A stretch of DNA of 64,000 nucleotides from Bog-473 sp963800725 (GCA_963800725.1 CAWDCE010000003.1:97451-161450), one strand, 5' to 3'. Positions 37,174-46,936 are shown, numbered from the stretch's first letter. Made by a program: numbers and translations. Notes: generated from the sequence alone by a model not told the origin.

Positions 37174-38429
37174 CGTGTGCTTCCTTTCGTGATGTCGAAT
37201 GCGACTTTGACCGAGCCGCGGCGACCGGCCGCGCCGGCATGGGCCACGGCTTCTTCGAAACGAGCGAGTGGGTAGGTGGCCGACACCAGGGCACCAGTGC
37301 CGTGGGCGGCGGCCACGGCGAAGGCCAGTTCGAAGGTGGAGACCGCGTCCTTCGCCCCCAGGGCCGGGGTCTCGGTGCCATAGGCGTAGGTGCCAGCGAG
37401 GCGGACCTCACGGTGCCACAGCGGCGCCAAATCGATCGTGACGTGGCCCGGCATGCCGACCAGGGCCACGGTGCCGCGGGGTCGCACCATGCCGAGGCTT
37501 TGGGCGATGGATTCGGCACTTCCGACACAGTCGAGCACCACGTCGGCGCCCCCCGAAAGGGTGGCGGTGCGCCCAGACGCGCCACCGAAGGAGAGCGAGT
37601 GCGACGTGCGGCGCACGGGGCGAGGAAGCTGGCCCGGCGCCATGGTGTCGGTTGCGCCGAATTGGCGGGCCAGGCGCTGCTGGTGGGGGTACTTGGCACC
37701 AACGAGTACTGCACGCGGCGCGGGGACAGGCCGACCGAGGCCAAGTGGGTGAGCGCTGCGGTCACCGTCAGCCCCAAGGTACCCGCACCGAGCACCGCCA
37801 CGACATCGCCCGCGTTGATCCCCGCACCCAAGACGGCGTGCACGGCGCATGCCACCGGTTCGACGGTGACCGCGTCGGTGTCGCTCAGCGCGTCGGGCAC
37901 GGCGAAGAGCTGACTCTGGTGGGCGACGAGTCCCGTGGACGACCAGCCACCACCGGTGTCCGCACAGAAGCCGGTCTGGAGTCCCGGACGGATGTGGCCC
38001 ATCGTCAAGAGACCGCAATTGTTGACGTGCCCCGCGGTGCACGCGCGGGCACGGGGGCACCAGGCCGCGTGCCGCGCACCCGAGGACGGGTTGGAGCACG
38101 ACGCGAGCACCGGGGGCCAAGGGGGCGCCGTTGGCCGCCACAGCGTCGTCGCGGACGCGCCCGACGACCTCGTGGCCCGGGACGAAGGGAAAGGACACGA
38201 TGTCCTCGAAATAGCGCGAACTTCGGCCATCGAGTGTGGCGAGGTCGGAACCGCAGATGCCCGACAACACCGGATCCACGTGGACCCAGTCTTCCCCGGG
38301 CACCACGGGGGCTTCGTAGTCCATCAGGCGCAACGGGCCGACCCCGGCCCCGACGCCGGACCCGAACGAAGAAGCGATCCGTGCCGCCGCGAAGCGGGGC
38401 AGCGATCGTTCGAAGACCAAAGTGCTCAT
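37170..38429 (-). CDS. Zinc-dependent alcohol dehydrogenase (MDR family), with two compensating frameshifts
   Basis: A medium-chain dehydrogenase. SGICGSDLATLDG supplies the catalytic-zinc Cys, PGHEVVGRV the His, and a four-Cys structural-zinc lobe surrounds CPRCTAGHVNNC. The Rossmann motif reads VLGAGTLGLTV. The middle third is in another frame: changes occur near 38,040, where an extra G would explain CPR/CTAG, and near 37,730. They cancel, leaving a multiple of three and a length near 420. It oxidises alcohols or reduces aldehydes, perhaps the product of the adjacent acyl reductase. It overlaps larA-like by ATGA and lies 7 nt after the reductase. Confidence 0.85.
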   Translation of the reverse strand: MSTLVFERSLPRFAAARIASSFGSGVGAGVGPLRLMDYEAPVVPGEDWVHVDPVLSGICGSDLATLDGRSSRYFEDIVSFPFVPGHEVVGRVRDDAVAANGAPLAPGARVVLQPVLGCAARGLVPPCPRVHRGARQQLRSLDDGPHPSGTPDRLLCGHRWWLVVHGTRRPPESALRRARRAERHRRGHRRTGGMRRARRLGCGDQRGRCRGGARCGYLGADGDRSAHPLGLGRPVPAPRAVLVGAKYPHQQRLARQFGATDTMAPGQLPRPVRRTSHSLSFGGASGRTATLSGGADVVLDCVGSAESIAQSLGMVRPRGTVALVGMPGHVTIDLAPLWHREVRLAGTYAYGTETPALGAKDAVSTFELAFAVAAAHGTGALVSATYPLARFEEAVAHAGAAGRRGSVKVAFDITKGSTR

Positions 38430-38436
38430 GGCGCGT

Positions 38437-40827
38437 TCAACGTCCGATCACCGCTTTTTGCGAAGCGCCGGACCGTCCGGACCTAGGTGAGCGGACATCG
38501 AAGGGTCCAATCGGCAAAGGTCGGTGCGATCCGCCTTGCGCCTTGGCCCAATGCTCGACGTGCCAGCCGTGGCGCCGGGCGATGGCGGCCAGCCGGGACT
38601 CGGGATTGACCGCAACGGGGAATCCGACCGCCTCGAGCATGGCCAGGTCGCTCGCGGAGTCGGCATAGGCCACCGATTCCTCCAGCGAGAGTGAGTTGCG
38701 TTCCGCGTAGTCCGCCAAAACCAGCGCTCGGGCTTCACCAATGGGCGGGATCTTGGTCAGATCGACCGTCAAGCGCCCGTCGTTGGCGTCCATATGCGCG
38801 CACACGATGTCATCGAAGAGCGGGCGCACCGGCTCGATGATGAAGTCGAGTGCGCCGGTGATCAATAGTGTGCGGTGCCCGAGGGCGCGGTGTGCCCGCA
38901 CCCGAGCGAATCCTTCGGGAAACGACTTGGTCAAGAGCTGTTGGTGGAACAGTTCCCACGAGTCAGCCTTGAGCTGGGCTAGCGGCGCGCCCTCGAACTT
39001 TCGGTAGAACGAGACCAAGAAGTCACCGTGGTCGCGGCGATCGAGGGCCAGCAGCTGCGGTGCCTGGCGTACGAGCTCGGCCACGAAGCGAGCCCGGCGT
39101 CGAGGTGGGAGGTGGCGACTGGCCAACCAGGCGTAGGTGTCGACGACATTCGACGCCATCAACGTGTGTTCGAGGTCGAATACCGCCAGGTGGCGGTCGG
39201 GGGAGAGGATGGCCTTGCGGGCACGTTCTGGACGGCTCGCTACCACCGACTTGCCCGGTGAGGTGCGCACCCTGGTGTGTTCGATCACCGATGGCAGGTG
39301 CACGTGGTGGACGTAATGGTCCCAATCAATGACCGCCGGATCGAAGCAGAACTGTTCGTGGTCTTCGGCGTCGAGGGTGTCCCACATCGCCATAAGTCGC
39401 TCGATGCGGTACCGAGCGTCGGTCTCGGTGTAGGCACCGTAGAGCTCGACGTACCCGAGTGCCCGCTTGGCCAGCGCATGACGGTCTTCGATGCGCGCCG
39501 CGAACTCGGCCTGCTTGCCGCGGACCGGGAGCGCCGTGATGGCCTTCTCGGCCCAGGTCATGGCCTGATCGGCGCGGCGGAGCTGGCGCTGGACGCGGCC
39601 GCGTCCGGGGAACGACCATTCGGGCACGTTGATGGGTTGCCCGCGTTCGTCGTAGAGGGGGTTGCGCGAGAACCAGTCCTCGGACAGCTCGACTAGATGT
39701 CCGTAGCGCAACGGATTCGCGACCCCAGAGGCCACGTGATACACGCTTGGCGGACCCTCCCCGGCGCGGTGGGCTGGTCCCAACGCAGCGACGGCGAGGA
39801 TCGCCGCGACCACCATGTCGACCGGGATGACGTCGACGATGCCTTCGGGGACGCCGGGGAACTCGCGCAACAGGCCGCGTGCGTAGGACACGATGATCGG
39901 CTCGGCCATGCGAAAGCCCCGGATCCATCCAGGACGCGGCTCGGTGAGGGCCGACTCGATGATCGAGGGGCGAACGAAGGTGATCGGGACTTGATCGCCC
40001 CAACGTGCCACCAGGCATCGTTCGCCCATGGCCTTGGTGAAGGGATAGGCGTCGGGCCATCCGAGCGAGAGCGCACGAGCGGTGCCGGCGTCGACGAGTT
40101 CCTTGCGGACCCACTCCTCGCGTAGCTTCTCGGCCCGAGCGGCAATGAGATGATCACCGGCTCCGCCGAGCTCGCCCCGGGCCGCCTTGGTGAACCCGAC
40201 CAGCTTGGCTGGCTGGCGCGAAGCTGCTTGGAGGTCGTCTCGCAAACGACGGGCCGCATGCACTTCGGCCTCCCAATCCACGTCGAGCGTGAATCGGTTT
40301 TCCGACAGGAGCTCTTCTTTGGCTTCGCCCTGATGGGTACTCGCCACATACGCGGTCGATACCGAGATCAGATGGGCCCGCGAACCGCTTTCGATCATGG
40401 CTTCGGCCACCCGGGCTGGGCCGAGCAGGTTGATCTCGATCGCTTGCGTCAAGGGGGCGTCGAACGACACCGTGGCGGCGGAGTGGATCACGATGTCGCT
40501 GTTGGCGAGGGCTGCGCGACCTTCGTCGCTCATCCCGAGACCGTCTTGGCCGACGTCGCCGGCCACGGCGCGCACCCGCTGGGCCACTTCGGCCGCGAAC
40601 CCGTCTCCGAGCTCGCTACGCAGGCGGTCGAAGCAGTCGTTCTTGATGACCTCGCGGGCCAATCGGGCCGAGGCGTCCGCCCGTCGGCCTGGCCGCACCA
40701 AGACGACGATCTGCGCGTCCGGGATGCAGCGCAGTATGCGTTCGACCAGCGCAGTGCCCAAGAATCCGGTCGCACCCGTGATGAAAAAGCGCTTTGCCCG
40801 GAGCTCCCGGCCGATGGCCATTTCCAA
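38437..40827 (-). CDS. Fatty acyl-CoA reductase fused to a HAD-IB hydrolase
   Basis: A 796-residue fusion. The N-terminal NAD_binding_4 reductase has GATGFLG for NADPH and YPFTKAMGE as the YxxxK site, followed by a sterile-type domain. The C-terminal HAD-IB domain has FDLEHTLMASN (motif I, with Glu where Asp is usual), LITGALDFI (motif II) and YADSASDLAMLEAVG (motif IV). FAR enzymes reduce acyl-CoA to fatty alcohol, a precursor of wax esters or ether lipids; the HAD half could be a phosphatase or a regulatory domain. It is the first gene of a minus-strand operon ending in PlsC and is divergent from a TetR. Confidence 0.88.
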   Translation of the reverse strand: MEMAIGRELRAKRFFITGATGFLGTALVERILRCIPDAQIVVLVRPGRRADASARLAREVIKNDCFDRLRSELGDGFAAEVAQRVRAVAGDVGQDGLGMSDEGRAALANSDIVIHSAATVSFDAPLTQAIEINLLGPARVAEAMIESGSRAHLISVSTAYVASTHQGEAKEELLSENRFTLDVDWEAEVHAARRLRDDLQAASRQPAKLVGFTKAARGELGGAGDHLIAARAEKLREEWVRKELVDAGTARALSLGWPDAYPFTKAMGERCLVARWGDQVPITFVRPSIIESALTEPRPGWIRGFRMAEPIIVSYARGLLREFPGVPEGIVDVIPVDMVVAAILAVAALGPAHRAGEGPPSVYHVASGVANPLRYGHLVELSEDWFSRNPLYDERGQPINVPEWSFPGRGRVQRQLRRADQAMTWAEKAITALPVRGKQAEFAARIEDRHALAKRALGYVELYGAYTETDARYRIERLMAMWDTLDAEDHEQFCFDPAVIDWDHYVHHVHLPSVIEHTRVRTSPGKSVVASRPERARKAILSPDRHLAVFDLEHTLMASNVVDTYAWLASRHLPPRRRARFVAELVRQAPQLLALDRRDHGDFLVSFYRKFEGAPLAQLKADSWELFHQQLLTKSFPEGFARVRAHRALGHRTLLITGALDFIIEPVRPLFDDIVCAHMDANDGRLTVDLTKIPPIGEARALVLADYAERNSLSLEESVAYADSASDLAMLEAVGFPVAVNPESRLAAIARRHGWHVEHWAKAQGGSHRPLPIGPFDVRSPRSGRSGASQKAVIGR

Positions 40828-40854
40828 TGTTTAGCATCCGTTGCCGATTCTGTC

Positions 40855-40866
40855 TACCATTTGGTA
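40855..40866. promoter_or_regulatory. Palindrome at the TetR start, overlapping its -10 element
   Basis: TACCA-TT-TGGTA is a perfect 5-2-5 palindrome ending 2 nt before the GTG at 40868. The first half, TACCAT, also fits a -10 hexamer whose start site would be the GTG itself, giving a leaderless mRNA. A repressor bound here would block its own transcription and, across only 40 nt, the divergent fatty-acyl reductase. Confidence 0.5.
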
Positions 40867-40867
40867 A

Positions 40868-41569
40868 GTGAGCACCGCAGACCGGTCCACCAGAGCGACA
40901 CAACGTGGCGGCGCCGAGATGGTCGAGGCTGCGACAGCCGCCGGAGACGCATCGCCTGCCCTCTCTACCAGCGACCGCATTTTGCAGGCGGCACTGACTT
41001 CGTTTGCCGATCGAGGCTACGAAGCCACCTCCCTCGACGCGTTGGCCAAGGGCCTCGGTCTCACGAAGCAATCGATCTTGTACTGGTTCCCCTCCAAAGA
41101 AGCGGTGCTTGAAGCGACCATTGCCCGCAGCGCCACAGACCTCTCCAACGCGCTCGAATCCGCGCTGCAGTCCGCCGGCGCCGGATGGGATCGCGTCGAG
41201 GCCGTCGTGCGCTCGGTCTTCCGGCTCGCCGCCCGCCAACCCGAGCTTCTCGGACTCTTGCGCGAAGTCGGGCGGCTGGGCCCGCCTGCGGCGACCCAGA
41301 TGATGGCTGCGCTCGATCCGTTGGTGGAGCGGGCGTCGAGCTTCCTCCAGGCCGAGATGGATGCCGGATCGATGCGGCGTCATGAACCTCGTCTGCTTCT
41401 GCTCACGATCTATTCGACGGTGATCGGCATGGTCACCGAAGTCGAAGTGTTGCGGGCCATGGGCGAGGAACCAACCGCCCGATCGCTCGTTCGTCGACGC
41501 GCCGACGTCTTGGATTTGCTCCACTCGGCGCTCGTCGTCGATGCAAGAGACCGCGCCGACAACGACTGA
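40868..41569 (+). CDS. TetR-family regulator of the lipid locus
   Basis: A 233-residue TetR protein. The helix-turn-helix (about residues 38-83) contains LDALAKGLGLTKQSILYWF, with WFPSKEAVLEATI as the helix-4 region. It is divergent from the fatty-acyl reductase, with 40 nt between starts and a palindrome in the gap, so it very likely controls that operon and itself. The ligand is likely an acyl-CoA or fatty alcohol; this is inference. The mRNA appears leaderless. Confidence 0.9.
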   Translation: MSTADRSTRATQRGGAEMVEAATAAGDASPALSTSDRILQAALTSFADRGYEATSLDALAKGLGLTKQSILYWFPSKEAVLEATIARSATDLSNALESALQSAGAGWDRVEAVVRSVFRLAARQPELLGLLREVGRLGPPAATQMMAALDPLVERASSFLQAEMDAGSMRRHEPRLLLLTIYSTVIGMVTEVEVLRAMGEEPTARSLVRRRADVLDLLHSALVVDARDRADND

Positions 41570-41583
41570 TCTGGTCAATGGAG

Positions 41584-42264
41584 CTAGTCGACCGGCTTGG
41601 TGACCTTCTTCTTTGACGGAGCTTTGGGCGTGTAACGCTTGTTTGCCGTGGGTGCCTTGTAGCCAGTGGGCTTGACCGGCGCCTGGGCCTGGGCGGCACG
41701 GGCCTTGCGGCTCGGCCGGGCAGCCGCCTCCTTCGCCACCATCCTCGAATTTGATGTCCCGTACTTCTGCATGCGGTAGGCCCGCAGCATCAGCCAACCG
41801 CCGAGGAAGATAACCGCCAGGCCGAGCGGCGGAAGAATCAGCGTGAACGCGAAGCCGACGACAAAGAACGTGAACGCCAAGAGCGAGCGCTTGCGCCGGC
41901 GGAGGGCCAAGAAGCCCAGGGCGCAGAAGAGCAGGACCACGCCGCCCAACAAGAGGGCGTCGGGGGTGACCGCGGTGGACTTGCCATTGCCGAGTTTTTG
42001 GGTCTTGTGCCCGGCGCTGATGTAGAACGGCGTGATCAGGGCCATTGCGGTCGACAGGATGAGGCCGGCCTTGGACCACTTGATCTCGGCCAGGTCAAGA
42101 CCGCGGATGGCCGCCTTGCGCTCCTCGCCCTCGAGGATGCGATTGGGATCTGGCTGGTCTTGCGGCGGGCCGTCCTTCGGCTTGGCCGGCTTCAAGAACT
42201 TCGAAGAGAGGATGTCGAGCAAGCCAGGAGGCTTGAAATCGTCACCGTTTGAAGAATCGGCCAT
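41584..42264 (-). CDS. Hypothetical membrane protein with basic tail
   Basis: I do not recognise a named family. The 226-residue protein has an N-terminal acidic/Pro segment, three to four hydrophobic helices between about residues 65 and 150, and a strongly basic Lys/Ala/Pro tail (TGYKAPTANKRYTPKAPSKKK). ATG at 42264 begins MADSSNGDD; a longer ORF adds 18 unlikely residues. It converges on the TetR gene, with stops about 15 nt apart. The tail could bind nucleic acid, acidic lipid or wall polymer. Confidence 0.7.
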   Translation of the reverse strand: MADSSNGDDFKPPGLLDILSSKFLKPAKPKDGPPQDQPDPNRILEGEERKAAIRGLDLAEIKWSKAGLILSTAMALITPFYISAGHKTQKLGNGKSTAVTPDALLLGGVVLLFCALGFLALRRRKRSLLAFTFFVVGFAFTLILPPLGLAVIFLGGWLMLRAYRMQKYGTSNSRMVAKEAAARPSRKARAAQAQAPVKPTGYKAPTANKRYTPKAPSKKKVTKPVD

Positions 42265-42385
42265 GAATTGGCCAGGGTACTCGACCCTTCCCACGCCTAG
42301 AAATCGGGCTCCAACCATCGTTGACGCCCCTGGTCAGCACGCATATGCTCACGACGGCCACGCGCCAAGGGAGGGGAGGGAACCA

Positions 42386-43682
42386 ATGACGGATCTCATC
42401 GAGCGCGCCTACGGCGCGCCAAACGAGGGCATTGGCGATTCGCCGCAGGAATCGGTCGTACCTGCCGAGAGCGATGCACCGACGGAGTGTGCGCCGGTGG
42501 GGACCCGTGCACGTGGTGTTGGCGGTCCTGCTCGGTGGCGATGCCGTGCTCCTTATGTCTCACGTCGCCCACCTGTCGGGTTGGCGCGCCGGGTTGGCGA
42601 TCGTGGTTGCCTGGGCTCAGGTCGCACTGTGCATTGCGGTGCTCGTCCGACCGGTTCGATTGGTGTTGATACTTTCGTTGGTGCTGGGCGTACTCGGCGT
42701 TGGCACGTGGCTGAGCATCAACACGGCGTCGGCGATTCCCAGTTGGGCCATTGGTGTCGGAGCGATCATGGCGGGATTGGTGGCCATCGTGGCGCTCGTG
42801 GCTTTGGCGGTACCGTCGTTCGGTGCGGCGTGGTCGTCCACGACCCTGGTGCTCACCTCGGTGGTGCCGGTCGGCATCGTAATTATCGTGACCGCCGCAC
42901 TGTTCGCCGCCCCAGCGGCCCATAGCGCCGGGTCGGGATCGGGAGGCGGTGGCACCGCCGCTTCGGGGAGCGGCACCGGCGCACTATCGCCCGCGGCACT
43001 CGCGCTTAAGAACTCCGTGCCGGTACCGGGTCAGAACTCACCTCAATTCCAACAGATTCTCGCCGGCAACGACACCGAGAAGGCTGAACTCAAGCCGTAT
43101 GTGCCGCTCGATGCCGCGGAGCAAACAGTGTTGACCCAACAACTCAGCGATGCCCTCCAGGCAGCCGAACGATTCCCGACGGTCGCGTCGGCCAAGGCCG
43201 CGGGGATGATCCTCGCCGGTGGCATGGCACCCGGAGTCGGCGCGCACTATCAGACAATCGGGATTCAAGATGTCACAGCCCTCGACGGGCAGTTCAACCC
43301 CTCCCAGCCTGCGAGTTGGATCTACGCCAGTACGGCCGACAACGCGCCGGTGGTCGGGGTCATGTACGAGTCGCTCACGGCCCAACCTCCTTCGGGATTC
43401 ATTGGACCCAACGACCACTGGCATCGGCACTCCAATGTGTGTGTCAAGTTCAACGCCGGTGAGATTGCGGTGCCATTCGCGGCCGACCAGAACGTCACCC
43501 CCCAAGAGTGCGCCGACGTCCATGGGATCTTCATGAAGAAGACGGTGTGGATGGTGCACGCATGGGTCGTGCCGGGTTGGGAGAGCCCACAAGGGGTGTT
43601 CTCACATGACAATCTGCACGTCTATTGCCCAGGCAACACCGATCTGGTTGACGCCATAGGTTTTTGCGCTCGCCAGCAGTGA
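42386..43682 (+). CDS. Membrane protein with His/Cys-rich extracellular domain, frameshifted near its N-terminus
   Basis: I do not recognise this protein. A very strong GGGAGGGGAGGG ribosome site precedes ATG at 42386, starting MTDLIERAYGAPNEGIG; the frame changes before RWGPVHVVLAVLLGG (about 42,510). About five TM helices follow, then a Gly/Ser linker and a soluble domain of some 230 residues. That domain holds clustered His and Cys (NDHWHRHSNVC, CADVHGIF, MVHAWVVPGW, HDNLHVYC), suggesting metal binding outside the cell. CopC-CopD and YcnI follow in the same direction, so a copper role is plausible. The span leaves a remainder of one. Confidence 0.7.
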
Positions 43683-43707
43683 CGGCGGCGGCGGCCTTGG
43701 CCGGGCG

Positions 43708-45550
43708 ATGAACTTGCGCAGCCCGTTTCGCCGCGGACTGATCGTGGCGGGACTGAGTGCCGGAGCGCTGATGGCGTGGGCCGCCCCGGCTGCCGCGCAC
43801 GCTGCGGTCACCGCGAGTTCACCGACGCAAGGCCAGCATCTCGCGCACCCACCCAAATCGGTGACCATTGTGTGGGACCAACCAGTCAAGCCCGACAACG
43901 GGGGGATTGTGGTGTTGGACTCCGGCGGCCACAACGTTGAGGAGGGTTCGACCTCGCATCCCGCCCCTAACACCTTGCGCGCCGATCTTCCCCAGTCGCT
44001 TCCGAGCGGGGCCTACGTGGCCAACTTCACCGTGACCTCGGTCGATGGCCACGTGGTGAGCGGTGGCATTGTGTTCTTGGTCGGCAACGCCCGTCCCGGG
44101 GCCATCGCAGCACTGGCTCGTCAGCCGACTTCGGACGCCACGTGGTACGACCGGGCCGGGCAGTTTTTGACCTACCTCGGTGTGTTGGCCGCCGGTGGAT
44201 TGGCCTTCTTCTTGGCGTTCATCTTCGGCACAGGGCCAGAACGCCGCCGCCTCGGGCAGTGGTGTATGGCCGGCGTCGGCCTCGGGGTGGTGGGCATGAT
44301 CATCACTGCGGCCGCCCAGGCTGACCTGGCCGGCGGGGGCCTGAGCGCCTTGGGGCATTGGGGCGTCGTCTCAGCCGCAGTCGGCGGCAAGTTCGGTGCA
44401 CAAAGTGTGCTCCAACTCGTGGGCCTGGCCGGTTGTGTCGCGTCCTTGCGGTTGAAGGATCATGTGGCCCAACAGGCCACGGCCTTTTACGGCCTCTTGC
44501 TGTCCGCCGGTGCTTTCGTGGCCTTCGGTCACGCCTTGGTCTCGCCCGAGCGGTGGCTCTCCACCCCGGCCGACGTCGTCCACGCCATCTTCGCCGCGAT
44601 GTGGATCGGTGGTCTCTTCGCTCTGGTTGTCGTGCTTCGTTCCCGGGTCAGCGCCGCCCGGTCGGTCGGTGAGATCCCAAGGACAATGGCGGCCGCGCCC
44701 GCGCCGCCAGAGGCGCTGTCGTCCGCCGGGTCGCCGGGGGGTACGTCAACCGCGGTGCTCGAGCGCACGAAGCAACCAATGACCGGCGCGTTCGCCGGCA
44801 ATGGCTCGGGCGACGACGACGAGGCGCCCAGCGTGTTGTCGGGCACGGTCGGATCTGGTCGGGCGGTTCTCAACGATGGCCGGGATCTCCATCGCGCTCG
44901 TGCTCGTGGCCGGAACGTTGCTGGCAATTGCCGAAGTGGGTTCGGTCGCCAACCTCTTCGAGACTTCCTACGGGCAGATCCTGTTGGTCAAGATCGCCTT
45001 GGTCGGACTCTTGATCTTGGTGGCCGCCTACAACCGCATGTTCTTGGTACCGCTGCTCTCGACCGCGGCGGCGCGAGCCCATCCTGAGCGCCTGGCCGAG
45101 GGTTGGCGGCGACTGCGCGCCACCGTCCGAGTCGAGGCGATCGGGGCCGTCGCCATCTTGGGGGTCACGGCCGTGTTGGCTAACGGGGTGCCTTCCAACG
45201 GGGCGGCCTTACCCAAACCCGTCCCCTTCGCCCAAACCGTGCCATTCGAAGGTGGCCACCTCACACTGCGCATCACACCGAATCAGGCGCTGGTCAACAA
45301 CATCACCGTTCAGTTCACCGGGGCGAACGGCGCGCCCGCCGACAAAGCCGAGAGCGTGTCGCTGTACCTCAATCTTCCAGCCGAGAATGTCGGACCAATC
45401 GAGACCGACCTCAAGAAAGTGGGGGTCGGTCGCTTCGTCTTGATCAACAGCCCCAATCCTCCCATCGTCGGCACCTGGCAGATCACCTTGCAGGTCCAGG
45501 TTTCCGAATTCAGCCAACCCGACGTGAGTTTCGTCGACAAGGTGCAATGA
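43708..45550 (+). CDS. CopC-CopD copper-uptake/resistance fusion protein, frameshifted
   Basis: A signal peptide is followed by a CopC domain beginning with HAAVTASSPTQGQHLAHPP; the first His of mature CopC is a Cu ligand, and VTSVDGHVVSGG is the second site. Eight or so TM helices of a CopD domain follow, then a beta-rich extracellular domain ending in QPDVSFVDKVQ. The frame changes near 44,860, within a low-complexity loop before FSTMAGISIALV, and the span leaves a remainder of one. CopC/CopD bind and move copper at the cell surface. YcnI follows 29 nt later, as is usual. Confidence 0.88.
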
Positions 45551-45579
45551 CGTCCCTACCACTGAGAGGCCAATCATCC

Positions 45580-46310
45580 ATGTTCGCCAAATTCGGTGCC
45601 GTTCTCCTCGGCGTCGTTGCCTTCCTCGCACTGTGGTCGACGCCGCCGGGGCCCACGTCACGGTAAGTCCTTCGTCGCTTCCCCAAGGCACCGATGACGC
45701 CATCTTGACGTTTCGGGTCCCGAACGAGTCGCCAACAGCCAGCGTGGTCGGTCTCAAGATCCAATTCCCGCTCGCCCACCCGATCGTGGTGCTCAATCCA
45801 GAGGCCAACTCGGGCTGGACGGTTGCGGTCCAGACGGCGACACTCCCCAAACCAATCACGACGGACGACGGCACGTTCAAGTCCACGGTCTCGGAAATCG
45901 ACTGGAGTGACGGGTCGATCCCCGTGGGTCAGTTCGGCGAGTTCAACGTGCTGGCGCAGGGACTCCCGACGGGGACGGGGCAGCTGACCTTCAAAGCAGT
46001 GCAGCTCTATAGCGATGGCACGACGGTCAACTGGATACAGGTGCCGACCAAGGCGGCGCCTGATCCTGCGCACCCGGCCCCGACGCTGCTCCTGACCGCC
46101 CCGGGGAAGGGCGGCGCATCGGCTGCTGCGACAGCCACGACCGTGCCCGCAGTTGCCGCCGGCACGACGAGTGGTCAGGTGTCGGGAGCCGATAACGGAT
46201 TGGCCGTAGCCGCCCTGATTCTGGCGGCTTTCGCCGTGGTGGCTGCGGTATTGGCCATCTGGTTGGGAAGACCCCGGCAGTTCGAGAGCCCACCTGACGC
46301 TCAGAGCTAG
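45580..46310 (+). CDS. YcnI-like DUF1775 copper-binding protein, frameshifted
   Basis: The signal peptide (MFAKFGAVLLGVVAFLA) is in one frame and the mature protein in another, joined near 45,635. The mature N-terminus AHVTVSPSSLPQGTDDAIL begins with the His that binds copper in YcnI proteins, and SGWTVAVQTATLPKP carries a Trp typical of the site. A Pro/Ala/Thr region and one C-terminal TM helix anchor it to the membrane. The span lacks one base of a multiple of three. It belongs with CopC-CopD in copper trafficking. Confidence 0.88.
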
Positions 46311-46342
46311 CCGCACCAACTAGATTGCACCTTTGCCCCAAT

Positions 46343-46419
46343 GGGCGCTTAGCTCAGCTGGTTAGAGCGCAGCCTTCACACGGCTGAGGTCGTGGGTTCG
46401 AGTCCCGCAGCGCCCACCA
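46343..46419 (+). tRNA. tRNA-Val (CAC anticodon)
   Basis: A 77-nt cloverleaf with encoded CCA. The acceptor arms GGGCGCT and AGCGCCC pair fully, followed by discriminator A. The D-arm contains AGCTCAGCTGGTTAGAGC, the anticodon loop reads CTTCACACG with CAC anticodon, and the T-arm contains GGTTCGAGTCC. It decodes the valine codon GUG, a frequent codon in high-GC genomes. Confidence 0.97.
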
Positions 46420-46528
46420 GGTCAGGTCCACCTTCGAACGGTGCGGCCAAGGCCGCAGTCGACCCGGCGTACGACGCCAACGTCGTCGCCATGATCGACG
46501 GCAGGGCGATCATGGCGACGACTACCGC

Positions 46529-46762
46529 CTAGAGCTCTCGTCGTCGCACTTTCGGCGCGTGCTCCCGGCACGCCTCGACGTACCAACTCTTGCCTTTGGC
46601 GTCTCGCCAATGGCCCTTCCATGCCGGCGGCTCGTAGCAATGGGTCGCTTGGAGCTGGTCGGATTGGACCATCCGAAAGCACCGGCCAGGCTGCGGGCTG
46701 AAGGCCTTGATGAGATCACCGGGTTGGGGGGAGGCGGCCATGGGCCACGGTATCGAGCGCAA
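46529..46762 (-). CDS. Small Cys/His protein of unknown function
   Basis: A protein of up to 77 residues. The central part, CFRMVQSDQLQATHCYEPP, and the C-terminal WYVEACREHAP contain spaced Cys and His that could bind zinc. Trp-rich small proteins with a similar QLQATHC core occur in actinobacteria; I recall the pattern but cannot name the family. The start may be an internal Met (MAASPQPGDL). Function unknown. Confidence 0.55.
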   Translation of the reverse strand: MRSIPWPMAASPQPGDLIKAFSPQPGRCFRMVQSDQLQATHCYEPPAWKGHWRDAKGKSWYVEACREHAPKVRRREL

Positions 46763-46936
46763 GAACTCGGAGCCACCGGTCGGTCACGATCGATGCCTCG
46801 CCCGATTGGCGATGGGAAGTTTCAATGATCGCGGAGGCCGCGCTGGTCATAGGAGATGGGCGCAGCGAACTGACCTTCATCGAGCAAGCGGGAGGGACAC
46901 TCAGAACTGGCCCGGCTCCCTTAATGGATCCATGGA

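Noticed and set aside
38429..38437. Overlap between the ADH and acyl-reductase genes
   Set aside because: They are separated by 7 nt; there is no overlap.
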